Translations under genes and position numbers: made by a program | In this document: piece after piece, positions 28,024-37,490 of the stretch | Layout: each line of letters starts with the position of its first letter | How positions within the stretch are numbered: the stretch's first letter is position 1 | Source: Pseudomonas sp. MWU16-30317 | GTDB lineage: Bacteria; Pseudomonadota; Gammaproteobacteria; Pseudomonadales; Pseudomonadaceae | Direction of reading: 5' to 3' | Assembly (NCBI RefSeq): GCF_020515695.1 | Contig: NZ_JAIWJA010000002.1 | Coordinates: 372,001-436,000 of the forward strand | Length of the DNA: 64,000 nt | The notes under the pieces: model-generated | What the model was told of the DNA's origin: nothing | The model's input: the letters and a program-made list of their open reading frames with translations, nothing else | Database searches by the model: none

Positions 28024-30374
28024 CCCCCGATCAAATGCGCGATGCCTCGCTGCTCGAACTCTTCAGTCTGGAGGCCGAAGCCCAGACGCAAGTGCTCAGC
28101 GCCGGCCTGCTGGAACTGGAACGCAACCCCACCCAGGCCGATCAACTGGAAGCCTGCATGCGCGCGGCGCATTCGCTCAAAGGCGCGGCGCGGATCGTTG
28201 GCGTCGATGCCGGGGTCAGCGTCGCTCACGTCATGGAGGATTGCCTGGTCAGCGCCCAGGAAGGGCGCCTGCGTTTGCAGCCCGAACACATCGATGCGCT
28301 GCTGCAAGGCACCGACCTGCTGATGCGCATCGCTACGCCGGGCGACAGCTCCAGCGGGCCGCAGGTGATTGCCGCCTATGTGGCGCGGCTGGCTCAGGTG
28401 GTGGATCCGGCCTCGACACCATTGCCTTCTCGGCAAGCCTCGAATCCGGCGTTGGACGCTGCTGCGCTATCGGCGGCGGCCCATGCCCTGTTGGCGTCTG
28501 CGTCGGCGGACCTCGACGACGCGGCCATCGGCGAGTCGCCCCTGGAGCCGCTGGAGTCTGCCGAGCAGAGCCTGGGCATGCAGGCCTCTACGCCTGCGCT
28601 CAGAGGCAAGCGTGTGCCCGAAGGCGGCGAACGGGTATTGCGGGTAACCGCCGAGCGCCTCAACAGCTTGCTCGATCTGTCGAGCAAGGCGCTGGTCGAG
28701 ACCCAGCGGCTCAAGCCGTACCTGGCCACCATGCAGCGCCTCAAAAGAATGCAAAGCCAGAGCCTGCGTGCCCTGGACGGCCTCAAGGAGCAACTCGACG
28801 CCACATCGCCGAGCGCAGACATTCGCGAGGCGCTGGCTCAGGTGCAAGACCTGTTGGGGGAAACCCAGCAGATGCTGTTGCAGCAGACCGCCGAGCTCGA
28901 CGAGTTCGGCTGGCATGCCGGTCAGCGCGCGCAATTGCTGTACGACACGGCCCTGGCCTGCCGCATGCGGCCCTTTGCCGATGTGCTGGCGGGGCAGGCA
29001 CGCATGGTCCGCGATCTGGGCCGGTCGCTGGGCAAGCAAGTGCGCCTGGACATCGAAGGCGAAAAGACCCAGGTCGATCGTGATGTCCTGGAAAAGCTCG
29101 AAGCGCCCTTGACCCACTTGCTGCGCAACGCCGTGGATCACGGTATCGAAAGCCCCGAGCAGCGCTTGCTCGCCGGCAAGCCCGCCGAAGGCGTGGTGCG
29201 CTTGCGCGCGTCGCACCAGGCTGGGTTGCTGGTGCTTGAGCTCAGTGACGATGGTGCCGGTGTCGACCTGGAACGCTTGCGCACCAATATCGTCGCCCGC
29301 CAGCTCTCGCCCGCGCACACCGCCGAGCAGATGAGCGAGGAGGAGCTGCTGTCGTTCCTGTTCCTGCCCGGTTTCAGCATGCGCGACAAGGTCACCGAGG
29401 TGTCCGGCCGTGGCGTCGGCCTGGATGCGGTGCAACATGGCATTCGCCAGTTGCGCGGCGCCATCGAGCTGTATCAGAGCGCCGGGCAGGGCAGCCGCTT
29501 TCAGCTTGAGGTACCGCTGACCCTGTCGGTGGTGCGCAGTCTGGTGGTCGAAGTCGGCGCCGAGGCCTACGCGTTTCCCTTGGCCCATATCGAGCACACC
29601 CTCGACCTGCTCACCGAACAGATCGTCCAGCTCGAAGGGCGTCAGCATTTTTGGTACGAAGGCCGCCATATCGGTCTCGTGGCTGCTACCCAATTGCTGC
29701 AACGCCCGGCGGGGCAAGTCACCCAGGACAGCCTCAAGGTCGTGGTGATCCGCGAGCGCGATGCCATCTACGGGGTAGCGGTCGAGCGCTTCATCGGCGA
29801 GCGCACTCTGGTAGTGATGCCGCTGGATGTGCGCCTGGGCAAGGTTCAGGATATCTCTGCGGGCGCACTGCTCGATGACGGCTCGGTGGTACTGATCGTC
29901 GACGTCGAAGACATGGTGCGCTCGGTGGAAAAACTGCTGACCACTGGTCGCCTCGAGCGCATCGATCGTCGCCAGAACCACGCGGTCGAACAGACTCGCA
30001 AACGCGTGCTGGTAGTCGACGACTCGCTCACCGTGCGCGAATTGCAACGCAAGCTGTTGACCAATCGCGGCTACGAAGTGGCGGTCGCGGTGGACGGCAT
30101 GGACGGCTGGAACGCGCTGCGCAGTGAGGATTTCGATTTGCTGATCACCGACATCGACATGCCCCGCATGGACGGCATCGAGCTGGTGACCTTGCTGCGC
30201 CGCGACAGCCGGTTGCAGTCGCTGCCGGTCATGGTGGTGTCGTACAAGGACCGCGAAGAAGATCGACGCCGTGGACTGGACGCCGGAGCGGACTATTATC
30301 TGGCCAAAGCCAGTTTCCATGATGATGCGTTACTCGACGCGGTGGTGGAGCTGATTGGGGGGGCACAGGGATGA
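28020..30374 (+). CDS. wspE: CheA-type hybrid kinase WspE
   Basis: A 784-residue CheA/receiver hybrid. P1 Hpt has H51 in RAAHSLKGAARI; the dimerisation region, HATPase (~360-480, LLRNAVDHGIE and GRGVGLDAV) and a CheW-like regulatory domain follow. A C-terminal receiver carries D711 in LLITDIDMPRMDG. It is expected to phosphorylate WspR (output) and WspF (feedback). ATGA overlaps on both sides. Confidence 0.96.
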   Translation: MTPDQMRDASLLELFSLEAEAQTQVLSAGLLELERNPTQADQLEACMRAAHSLKGAARIVGVDAGVSVAHVMEDCLVSAQEGRLRLQPEHIDALLQGTDLLMRIATPGDSSSGPQVIAAYVARLAQVVDPASTPLPSRQASNPALDAAALSAAAHALLASASADLDDAAIGESPLEPLESAEQSLGMQASTPALRGKRVPEGGERVLRVTAERLNSLLDLSSKALVETQRLKPYLATMQRLKRMQSQSLRALDGLKEQLDATSPSADIREALAQVQDLLGETQQMLLQQTAELDEFGWHAGQRAQLLYDTALACRMRPFADVLAGQARMVRDLGRSLGKQVRLDIEGEKTQVDRDVLEKLEAPLTHLLRNAVDHGIESPEQRLLAGKPAEGVVRLRASHQAGLLVLELSDDGAGVDLERLRTNIVARQLSPAHTAEQMSEEELLSFLFLPGFSMRDKVTEVSGRGVGLDAVQHGIRQLRGAIELYQSAGQGSRFQLEVPLTLSVVRSLVVEVGAEAYAFPLAHIEHTLDLLTEQIVQLEGRQHFWYEGRHIGLVAATQLLQRPAGQVTQDSLKVVVIRERDAIYGVAVERFIGERTLVVMPLDVRLGKVQDISAGALLDDGSVVLIVDVEDMVRSVEKLLTTGRLERIDRRQNHAVEQTRKRVLVVDDSLTVRELQRKLLTNRGYEVAVAVDGMDGWNALRSEDFDLLITDIDMPRMDGIELVTLLRRDSRLQSLPVMVVSYKDREEDRRRGLDAGADYYLAKASFHDDALLDAVVELIGGAQG

Positions 30375-31381
30375 AGATCGCTATCGTCAACGACATGCCC
30401 ATGGCTGTCGAGGCACTGCGCCGCGCGCTGGCGTTCGAGCCGGCCCATCAGGTGGTCTGGGTGGCGACCAATGGCCAGGAAGCCGTGGAACATTGCGCCG
30501 AACTGACCCCCGACCTGATTCTCATGGACCTGATCATGCCGGTGATGGACGGCGTCGAAGCCACGCGTCAGATCATGGCAAAAACTCCCTGCGCAATCGT
30601 CATCGTCACCGTCGATCGCGAGCAGAACGTGCACCGGGTGTTCGAAGCCATGGGCCATGGCGCACTGGATGTGGTCGATACGCCTGCGGTAGGTGGCAGT
30701 CATCCGCAAGAAGCGGCGGCGCCCCTGTTGCGCAAGATCCTCAATATCGGCTGGCTGATCGGCCCGCGTGGTCGGGTTGAAAAAACCATCGAGGCGCCGC
30801 TGCGCCAAGCCTCGCAGCGCCAAGGGCTGGTGGCCATCGGGTCATCGGCGGGCGGTCCGGCCGCGCTGGAGATCCTCCTCAAGGCACTCCCGGAAAACTT
30901 TCCGGCGGCTATTGTGCTGGTGCAGCACGTCGATCAGGTATTTGCCGCCGGCATGGCCGATTGGCTGAGCAGCGAGTCGCGCCTGCCGGTGCGCCTGGCC
31001 CGCGAAGGCGAACCACCGCAGCCTGGCACGGTGCTGCTGGCTGGCACCAATCACCATATTCGCTTACAGAAAAATGGAACTTTGGCCTACACTGCCGAGC
31101 CGGTGAACGAAATTTATCGTCCTTCTATCGATGTTTTCTTTGAAAGTGTGGCACGCTTCTGGAATGGCGATACGGTGGGGGTACTGTTGACAGGTATGGG
31201 GCGCGACGGCGCTCAGGGTCTGAAAATGATGCGTCAGCAAGGCTGGCTGACCATCGCGCAGGATCAGCAAAGCAGTGCCGTTTACGGCATGCCCAAGGCG
31301 GCAGCGGCGATTGATGCGGCTGTCGAGATTCATCCCCTGGAGCGGATCGCGCCACGACTTACGGATATTTTTTTTCGATGA
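30371..31381 (+). CDS. wspF: CheB-type methylesterase WspF
   Basis: A 336-residue methylesterase that demethylates WspA and damps the pathway; loss-of-function mutations here give the wrinkly-spreader phenotype in P. fluorescens. The N-terminal receiver has D53 (LILMDLIMP), but its acid pair reads IVNDMP with only one clear acid. The catalytic domain has the serine in GSSAGGP (S159), His in VQHVDQVF and Asp near GMGRDGAQGL. All catalytic residues look intact, so Wsp should be normally restrained here. Confidence 0.96.
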   Translation: MKIAIVNDMPMAVEALRRALAFEPAHQVVWVATNGQEAVEHCAELTPDLILMDLIMPVMDGVEATRQIMAKTPCAIVIVTVDREQNVHRVFEAMGHGALDVVDTPAVGGSHPQEAAAPLLRKILNIGWLIGPRGRVEKTIEAPLRQASQRQGLVAIGSSAGGPAALEILLKALPENFPAAIVLVQHVDQVFAAGMADWLSSESRLPVRLAREGEPPQPGTVLLAGTNHHIRLQKNGTLAYTAEPVNEIYRPSIDVFFESVARFWNGDTVGVLLTGMGRDGAQGLKMMRQQGWLTIAQDQQSSAVYGMPKAAAAIDAAVEIHPLERIAPRLTDIFFR

Positions 31382-31432
31382 TTACACGTCTCCCGCCTCG
31401 CCGGCATGAAGGCAGTTACCAGGTGAAAGCGC

Positions 31433-32437
31433 ATGATTGATCTGCAGATCGAAGATTTCAAATCGTCCGACGAGAACAAAGCCATGGTGCTGCTGGTCGA
31501 CGACCAGGCCATGATCGGCGAAGCCATCCGCCGCAGCCTGGCGAATGAAGCCAACATCGACTTCCATTTCTGCGCCGACCCGCGCGAGGCCATTGCCCAG
31601 GCGGTGCGCATCAAGCCGACGGTGATCCTCCAGGACCTGATCATGCCGGGCCTCGACGGCCTGACGCTGGTACGTGACTATCGCAATCACCCCTCGACCC
31701 AGGACATCCCGATCATCGTCCTGTCGACCAAAGAGGACGCGCTGATCAAGAGCGCGGCCTTCGCGGCGGGGGCCAACGATTATCTGGTCAAGTTGCCGGA
31801 CACCATCGAACTGGTCGCGCGTATCCGCTATCACTCGCGCTCCTACCTGACGTTGCTGCAGCGTGACGAAGCCTATCGGGCGTTGCGAGTCAGCCAGCAG
31901 CAGTTGCTCGATACCAACCTGGTGCTGCAACGGCTGATGAACTCCGATGGCCTGACCGGCCTGTCCAACCGTCGGCATTTCGATGAGTACCTGGAACTGG
32001 AGTGGCGTCGCGCCATGCGCGACCAGACGCAGCTGTCGCTGTTGATGATCGATGTCGACTTCTTCAAGTCATATAACGACAATTTCGGTCACCTTGAGGG
32101 CGATGAAGCCCTGCGCAAGGTTGCCGATGCTATCCGCGAGGCCTCCAGCCGTTCCAGCGATCTGCCGGCGCGTTACGGTGGCGAAGAGTTCGCGCTGGTA
32201 TTGCCCAACACCTCCCCGGGCGGCGCGCGGTTGGTAGCGGAAAAACTGCGCCAGAGCATCGCTGCCTTGAAGATCGCGCACAATGCACCGGTCGAGGATT
32301 CGTTCCTCACGGTCAGCATCGGTCTGTCGACCATGACCCCGGCGCAGAGCACCAGTTGCCGGCTGTTGATCTCGGCGGCAGACAAGGGCCTTTATCTGGC
32401 CAAGCACAACGGGCGCAATCAGGTCGGGATCGAATAG
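31433..32437 (+). CDS. wspR: Response regulator diguanylate cyclase WspR
   Basis: A 334-residue c-di-GMP synthase. The receiver has the D23/D24 acid pair and D68 (ILQDLIMPG); a coiled linker (~140-170) leads to the GGDEF domain with GGEEF at 249-253. The allosteric inhibitory I-site RSSD (240-243) lies five residues upstream, so product feedback should work. It follows wspF by 51 bases and is the output of the operon, raising c-di-GMP and so exopolysaccharide and biofilm. A hairpin with a T-run follows. Confidence 0.97.
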   Translation: MIDLQIEDFKSSDENKAMVLLVDDQAMIGEAIRRSLANEANIDFHFCADPREAIAQAVRIKPTVILQDLIMPGLDGLTLVRDYRNHPSTQDIPIIVLSTKEDALIKSAAFAAGANDYLVKLPDTIELVARIRYHSRSYLTLLQRDEAYRALRVSQQQLLDTNLVLQRLMNSDGLTGLSNRRHFDEYLELEWRRAMRDQTQLSLLMIDVDFFKSYNDNFGHLEGDEALRKVADAIREASSRSSDLPARYGGEEFALVLPNTSPGGARLVAEKLRQSIAALKIAHNAPVEDSFLTVSIGLSTMTPAQSTSCRLLISAADKGLYLAKHNGRNQVGIE

Positions 32438-32479
32438 CGGCCTCGGCGGGCATCATTCCTCGCCCGGCGATGCTGCCCT

Positions 32480-32512
32480 AAAGCCCGGAGTGCGTTATAC
32501 TCTCCGGCTTTT
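32480..32512 (+). terminator. Probable terminator of the wsp operon
   Basis: AAAGCCCGGAG (32480-32490) and CTCTCCGGCTTTT (about 32500-32512) form a stem with a small bulge, ending in TTTT, 42 bases after wspR. The loop holds TTATACT, which could also act as a -10 for prfB. Confidence 0.6.
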
Positions 32513-32540
32513 GAAACGCTACGCACGAGTGCTGCCCGCC

Positions 32541-33636
32541 ATGGAAATCAACCCGATCCTTAACAGCATCAAGGACCTGTCCGAGCGCTCCGAAACCATT
32601 CGGGGGTATCTTTGACTACGATCAAAAGCATGAGCGTCTGACCGAAGTCAATCGCGAGCTTGAAGATCCGAGTGTCTGGAACAACCCTGCCTACGCCCAG
32701 GAACTGGGGCGCGAGCGCTCCCTGCTGGCGCAGATCGTAGACACCCTCGATGAGATGCATTCAGGCCTGGCCGACGCCAAGGACCTGCTGCAGATGGCTG
32801 CCGAGGAAGAAGACGAAAGCGCCGTCGCTGACGTCAGCGAAGAAGTCGAGCGCCTGCGCGAGTCGCTGGAAAAGCTCGAATTCCGCCGCATGTTCAGCGG
32901 CGAGATGGACGCCAACAACGCCTACCTGGACATCCAGGCCGGCTCTGGCGGTACTGAAGCCCAAGACTGGGCCAACATTCTGCTGCGCATGTACCTGCGC
33001 TGGGCCGACAAACGCGGCTTCGACACCACCATCATGGAGCTGTCGGCCGGTGAAGTCGCTGGTATCAAAGGTGCCACCTTGCATATCAAGGGCGAGTACG
33101 CCTTTGGCTGGCTGCGCACCGAGATCGGCGTGCATCGCCTGGTACGCAAGAGCCCGTTCGACTCCGGCAACCGTCGCCATACCTCGTTCTCGGCCGTGTT
33201 CGTGTCGCCGGAAATCGATGACAACATCGAAATCGACATCAACCCGTCGGACCTGCGCATCGATACCTACCGCTCCTCGGGTGCCGGTGGTCAGCACGTC
33301 AACACCACCGACTCGGCCGTACGTATCACCCACGTACCGACCAACACCGTGGTCAGCTGCCAGAACGAACGCTCCCAGCACGCCAACAAGGACACCGCCA
33401 TGAAAATGCTGCGGGCGCGCCTTTACGAGCAGGAAGTGCAAAAACGCAACGCCGCCTCCCAGGCTCTGGAAGACACCAAGTCGGACATCGGCTGGGGACA
33501 TCAGATCCGCTCGTACGTGCTCGACGCGTCGCGCATCAAGGATCTGCGTACCAGTATCGAACGCAGTGACTGCGACAAGGTGCTCGATGGCGACATCGAC
33601 GAATACCTGATCGCCAGCCTCAAGCAAGGGCTGTAA
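32541..33636 (+). CDS. prfB: Peptide chain release factor 2, with programmed +1 frameshift
   Basis: RF2 ends translation at UGA and UAA. The gene is in two frames: ATG at 32541 opens 24 codons ending CTT, then an in-frame TGA at 32613-32615. A +1 shift at CTT-TGA joins GAC at 32614 to the main frame, giving 364 residues. A G-rich Shine-Dalgarno-like CGGGGG lies just upstream of CTTTGAC, the classic autoregulatory site. The SPF anticodon tripeptide (KSPFDSGN) and the GGQ motif (~249-251, [15 protein letters not shown]) are present. It lies between wspR and lysS as in other pseudomonads. Confidence 0.97.
32601..32616 (+). promoter_or_regulatory. RF2 recoding site
   Basis: CGGGGGTATCTTTGAC combines an internal Shine-Dalgarno-like G-run, the slippery CTT codon and the TGA stop (32613-32615) followed by C. 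When RF2 is scarce the ribosome shifts +1 and makes full-length RF2. Confidence 0.95.
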
Positions 33637-33726
33637 CACCTCTTCGCGCTTCGGCGCGAACAGGGCTGGCCCGCGATCCCTGCCGCAAGGCAGGGGCAAC
33701 AACCCCGTGATGGAAATTCTAAAGAC

Positions 33727-35229
33727 ATGAGCGACCAACAACTCGACCCGCAAGCCCTGCAACAGGAAGAAAACTCCCTGATCGCCCTGCGCAAGGAAAA
33801 GCTTGCTGCCGAGCGCGCCAAGGGTCAGGCCTTCCCCAACGACTTCCGCCGTGACCGCTATGCAGCCGACCTGCAAAAGCAGTACGTCGACAAGACCAAG
33901 GAAGAACTGGAAGCAGCGGCCATCCCGGTCAAGGTGGCAGGTCGTATCATGCTCAACCGTGGCTCGTTCATGGTGATCCAGGACATGACCGGGCGCATCC
34001 AGGTGTACGTCAATCGCAAGACCCTGCCGGAAGAGACCCTGGCCTCGGTCAAGACCTGGGACATGGGCGACATCATTGCTGCCGAAGGCACCCTGGCGCG
34101 TTCCGGCAAGGGCGACCTGTACGTCGAAATGACCACCGTGCGCCTGCTGACCAAGTCGCTGCGCCCGCTGCCCGACAAGCACCACGGCCTGTCCGACACC
34201 GAACAACGCTACCGCCAGCGCTACGTCGACCTGATCGTCAACGAAGACGTGCGCCAGACGTTCCGCGTGCGTTCGCAGGTGATCGCCCACACCCGCGCCT
34301 TCCTGATGAAGCGTGACTTCCTGGAAGTCGAGACGCCGATGCTGCAAACCATCCCCGGCGGTGCTGCGGCCAAGCCGTTCGAGACTCACCACAACGCGCT
34401 CGACATGGGCATGTACCTGCGCATTGCGCCGGAGCTGTACCTCAAGCGCCTGGTTGTCGGTGGCTTCGAGAAGGTCTTCGAGATCAACCGCAACTTCCGT
34501 AACGAAGGCGTCTCGACGCGGCACAACCCCGAATTCACCATGTTGGAGTTCTACCAGGCTTACGCCGATTACGAAGACAACATGGACCTGACCGAAGAGC
34601 TGTTCCGTGAACTGGCGCAGCTGGTGCTCGGAACGACCGACGTGCCTTACGGCGACAAGGTGTTCCACTTCGGCGAGCCGTTCGTGCGCCTGTCGGTGTT
34701 CGATTCGATCCTCAAGTACAACCCCGAGCTGACCGCCGATGATCTCAACGACATCGACAAGGCCCGCGCCATCGCCAAGAAAGCCGGCGCCAAGGTGCTC
34801 GGTTTCGAAGGCCTGGGCAAGCTGCAGGTGATGATTTTCGAAGAGCTGGTCGAGCACAAGCTGGAGCAGCCGCATTTCATCACCCAGTACCCGTTCGAAG
34901 TGTCGCCGCTGGCACGTCGCAACGATGACAACCCGAACGTCACCGACCGTTTCGAGCTGTTCATCGGTGGCCGTGAAATCGCCAACGCCTACTCCGAGCT
35001 GAACGATGCCGAGGACCAGGCCGAGCGCTTCATGGCTCAGGTGGCGGACAAGGACGCCGGTGACGACGAAGCCATGCATTACGACGCCGACTTCGTCCGC
35101 GCTCTGGAGTACGGCATGCCGCCGACGGCCGGTGAAGGTATCGGTATCGATCGCCTGGTGATGTTGCTGACCAACTCACCATCGATCCGTGATGTGATCC
35201 TGTTCCCGCACATGCGCCCGCAAGCCTGA
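33727..35229 (+). CDS. lysS: Lysyl-tRNA synthetase (class II)
   Basis: A 500-residue class II LysRS. It has an N-terminal OB-fold for the anticodon (~60-170, [20 protein letters not shown]) and the class II core with motif 2 ([19 protein letters not shown]) and motif 3 ([14 protein letters not shown]). It follows prfB by 90 bases and ends at a terminator. Confidence 0.98.
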   Translation: MSDQQLDPQALQQEENSLIALRKEKLAAERAKGQAFPNDFRRDRYAADLQKQYVDKTKEELEAAAIPVKVAGRIMLNRGSFMVIQDMTGRIQVYVNRKTLPEETLASVKTWDMGDIIAAEGTLARSGKGDLYVEMTTVRLLTKSLRPLPDKHHGLSDTEQRYRQRYVDLIVNEDVRQTFRVRSQVIAHTRAFLMKRDFLEVETPMLQTIPGGAAAKPFETHHNALDMGMYLRIAPELYLKRLVVGGFEKVFEINRNFRNEGVSTRHNPEFTMLEFYQAYADYEDNMDLTEELFRELAQLVLGTTDVPYGDKVFHFGEPFVRLSVFDSILKYNPELTADDLNDIDKARAIAKKAGAKVLGFEGLGKLQVMIFEELVEHKLEQPHFITQYPFEVSPLARRNDDNPNVTDRFELFIGGREIANAYSELNDAEDQAERFMAQVADKDAGDDEAMHYDADFVRALEYGMPPTAGEGIGIDRLVMLLTNSPSIRDVILFPHMRPQA

Positions 35230-35238
35230 TGCAGTGAA

Positions 35239-35270
35239 TAAAAAGCCGCCTCGCAAGGGCGGTTTTTTTA
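35239..35270 (+). terminator. Rho-independent terminator after lysS
   Basis: AAAAAGCCGCC, loop TCGCAA, GGGCGGTTTTTTT, beginning 10 bases after the lysS stop. Confidence 0.9.
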
Positions 35271-35280
35271 TGCAACACAC

Positions 35281-35382
35281 ACCGGCCCCTTCGCCGCCGA
35301 ACGCGCAACCTTGCTCCCACAGGTGTACGCCGCTGCATCTGTGAACATTGTAGGGGCAAGGCTTGCTCGCGAAGAGGCCGGT
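35281..35382. repeat. REPIN (paired REP elements)
   Basis: The arm ACCGGCC..CTTCGC..CTTGCTCCCACA (35281-35322) is mirrored by TGTAGGGGCAAGGCTTGCTCGCGAAG..GGCCGGT (35349-35382). It is the same family as the elements near 49.7, 53.3 and 55.4 kb. It lies between lysS and the tetR-like gene. Confidence 0.8.
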
Positions 35383-35426
35383 GCTGATACCGTAAAAAAT
35401 CCATTACACACAAGGAAAGTCTGTAA

Positions 35427-36143
35427 GTGATCCCCGCAATGGCACCACAGGGCGCAGCCGGCCTGGCCACCGACGTGGCAAACAACGTTCGTTATCAAGG
35501 CCGCAAGGCCACTCGTCAAGGCAGCGAACAACGCCGCCAGGACATTCTCGATGCCGCCATGCGCATCGTCATCCGCGATGGCGTGCGAGGCGTTCGCCAC
35601 CGTGCCGTGGCCGCCGAGGCCAATGTGCCGCTGTCGGCCACCACCTATTATTTCAACGACATCGAAGACCTGCTCACCGACACCTTCGCCCAGTACGTCG
35701 AGCGTAGCGCGGCCTATCTGGCGCGCCTGTGGACCAACAACGAAGAACTGCTACGCCAGATGGCAGCCCGTGGCGATCGCAGCCCCGCCGCTCGCTCGCG
35801 CCTTGCCGACGACATCGCCCAGACCACCGCCGACTACATCCAGCACCAGTTGCGTACCCGCCGTGACGCTCTGATGGCCGAACAGGCCTTTCGCCAGGAG
35901 GCCTTGCTGTCGCCGCGCTTGGCTGAACTGGTGCGCGCTCACCAGGGGATTCTGCTGCAAGGCGCCTGTCAGCTGCTGCAAGTGCTGGGTGCCCGAGAGC
36001 CGCAGGAAGATGCCAAGGTGTTGACGGCGATCATCGGTCGGATGGAGTATCAAGGCCTGCTGAGCCCAGGCAATAGCGCCACGGACGCCGAGATGCTTGG
36101 TATCCTCACCCGCTACATGCACCGGGTCCTGGCCGCTGCCTGA
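35427..36143 (+). CDS. TetR/AcrR family transcriptional regulator
   Basis: A 238-residue repressor-type protein. A basic N-terminal tail precedes the helix-turn-helix (~35-80, RQDILDAAMRIVIRDG ... LSATTYYFNDIEDLL). The C-terminal ligand domain is not recognisable. GTG at 35427 follows AAGGAAAG at 8 bases and is chosen over the ATG at 35439. It precedes the QEGLA protein by 69 bases on the same strand and may regulate it. Orthologues sit in the same place after lysS in other pseudomonads. Confidence 0.88.
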   Translation: MIPAMAPQGAAGLATDVANNVRYQGRKATRQGSEQRRQDILDAAMRIVIRDGVRGVRHRAVAAEANVPLSATTYYFNDIEDLLTDTFAQYVERSAAYLARLWTNNEELLRQMAARGDRSPAARSRLADDIAQTTADYIQHQLRTRRDALMAEQAFRQEALLSPRLAELVRAHQGILLQGACQLLQVLGAREPQEDAKVLTAIIGRMEYQGLLSPGNSATDAEMLGILTRYMHRVLAAA

Positions 36144-36212
36144 TCCGGCCGGCACTGACAGCAATGCTGCCGAGGAAGGCAACTGACGGCTTCACCAGCG
36201 AGGGAAGGGGTT

Positions 36213-37490
36213 TTGGACGAGTACCAGCAGACCATACGCACGCTGTCCGATCGCATCGTCGCCGCGCAGACGCCCATTCGGGTGCTCGACGCCGTCAAGT
36301 GGGACGACAGCATCAAGCAGGCATTCCTCAAGGCCAAGGGCAAGGCACTACCGGAAGTCGACCGCGCCTGGTATCAGAATCGCCCGCTGGCGTTCGACTC
36401 CAGTGCGGTCAAACTGGAATTCCAGAACATCGAGCGCGACATCACCCGGCGCCTTGGGCAGTTCAGCCCGGTCGGGCAAATCATGCGGCGCATGTGCAAG
36501 GAATACCGGATGGTGGTGCGCATGCTCGAGGCGCGCGGCACCGAAGACTTCGGCCTGATCTCCCAGGAGCTTTACGGCGCAGCCTCGGATGCCTTTCATG
36601 CCGGCGATCCGACCCTGGCCGACCTTGGCCTGATGCTCTCCGATTACCTCAACAATATTGCCGGGCGCGGCGACCTCAAGGATGAAGCCAAGACCTTGAC
36701 CGCCAAGGACGCCGTGGCGCTGTTGCAAACTCGCCTCAACCGCGTTTTTGGCGAGGCCGAAAGCACCATCCGCGTGTTCGAGTCCGATGGTATCGTCGCC
36801 GATGCCGCGGCTGGCGCCGACTACATCAAGGTGCGCAGCGACGCCATGTTCAACGAGCGCGACGTGCGCGCGCTCGAAGTGCACGAGGGCCTGGTGCATG
36901 TCGGCACCACGCTCAACGGCCAGAACCAGCCAATCTGCACATTCCTGTCCAAGGGCCCGCCCTCGTCGACGGTCACTCAGGAAGGCCTGGCCATCCTGAT
37001 GGAAATCATCACTTTCGCGTCCTATCCCTCGCGGCTGCGCAAGCTCACCAACCGCACGCGAGCGATCCATATGGTCGAGGAGGGCGCGGATTTTCTCCAG
37101 GTGTTCGAGTTCTTCCGCGAGCAGGGTTTCGAGATGGCCGAGAGCTACGGCAACGCCAGCCGCGTGTTCCGCGGCTCGACGCCGACCGGTCTGCCGTTTA
37201 CCAAGGACCTGTCGTACCTCAAGGGTTTCATCATGGTCTACAACTACATCCAGCTGGCCGTGCGCAAGGGCAAGCTGGAGCAGGTGCCGCTGCTGTTCTG
37301 CGGCAAGACCACTCTGGAGGACATGCGCACCCTGCGCCAGTTGGTCGACGAAGGCCTGGTCGTGCCGCCCAAGTACCTGCCCGATCAGTTTCGTGACATG
37401 AACGCGCTGTCGGCCTGGATGTGCTTCTCCAACTTCCTCAATCACCTGAGCCTGGATCGTATTGAAGCGGACTACTCGAACATTCTCTGA
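36213..37490 (+). CDS. DUF1704 'QEGLA motif' putative metallopeptidase
   Basis: A 425-residue protein of the family annotated as flavohemoglobin expression-modulating QEGLA motif protein (DUF1704). The name motif is visible as TQEGLAILME, and upstream LEVHEGLVHVGT contains HExxxH, a zinc-ligand pattern. The eukaryotic relatives MATCAP1/2 are tubulin and microtubule-associated carboxypeptidases with this same signature, so a zinc peptidase is a reasonable inference; the bacterial substrate is unknown. TTG start at 36213 follows GAGGGAAGGGG closely. Its last 29 bases overlap the lipoprotein gene that follows. Confidence 0.85.
   Translation: MDEYQQTIRTLSDRIVAAQTPIRVLDAVKWDDSIKQAFLKAKGKALPEVDRAWYQNRPLAFDSSAVKLEFQNIERDITRRLGQFSPVGQIMRRMCKEYRMVVRMLEARGTEDFGLISQELYGAASDAFHAGDPTLADLGLMLSDYLNNIAGRGDLKDEAKTLTAKDAVALLQTRLNRVFGEAESTIRVFESDGIVADAAAGADYIKVRSDAMFNERDVRALEVHEGLVHVGTTLNGQNQPICTFLSKGPPSSTVTQEGLAILMEIITFASYPSRLRKLTNRTRAIHMVEEGADFLQVFEFFREQGFEMAESYGNASRVFRGSTPTGLPFTKDLSYLKGFIMVYNYIQLAVRKGKLEQVPLLFCGKTTLEDMRTLRQLVDEGLVVPPKYLPDQFRDMNALSAWMCFSNFLNHLSLDRIEADYSNIL

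Noticed and set aside
28467..30320. 617-codon minus-strand frame inside wspE
   Set aside because: Antisense to a well-supported gene; composition is typical of a shadow frame and no ribosome binding site is convincing.
32541..32615. prfB as a pseudogene broken by TGA
   Set aside because: The stop is the conserved programmed frameshift site, with the slippery CTT and upstream G-run in place.
32761..35079. 772-codon open frame on the minus strand across prfB and lysS
   Set aside because: It is the antisense shadow of two clear housekeeping genes in GC-rich codons; the protein is a low-complexity His/Val/Leu/Gly mix with no family resemblance.
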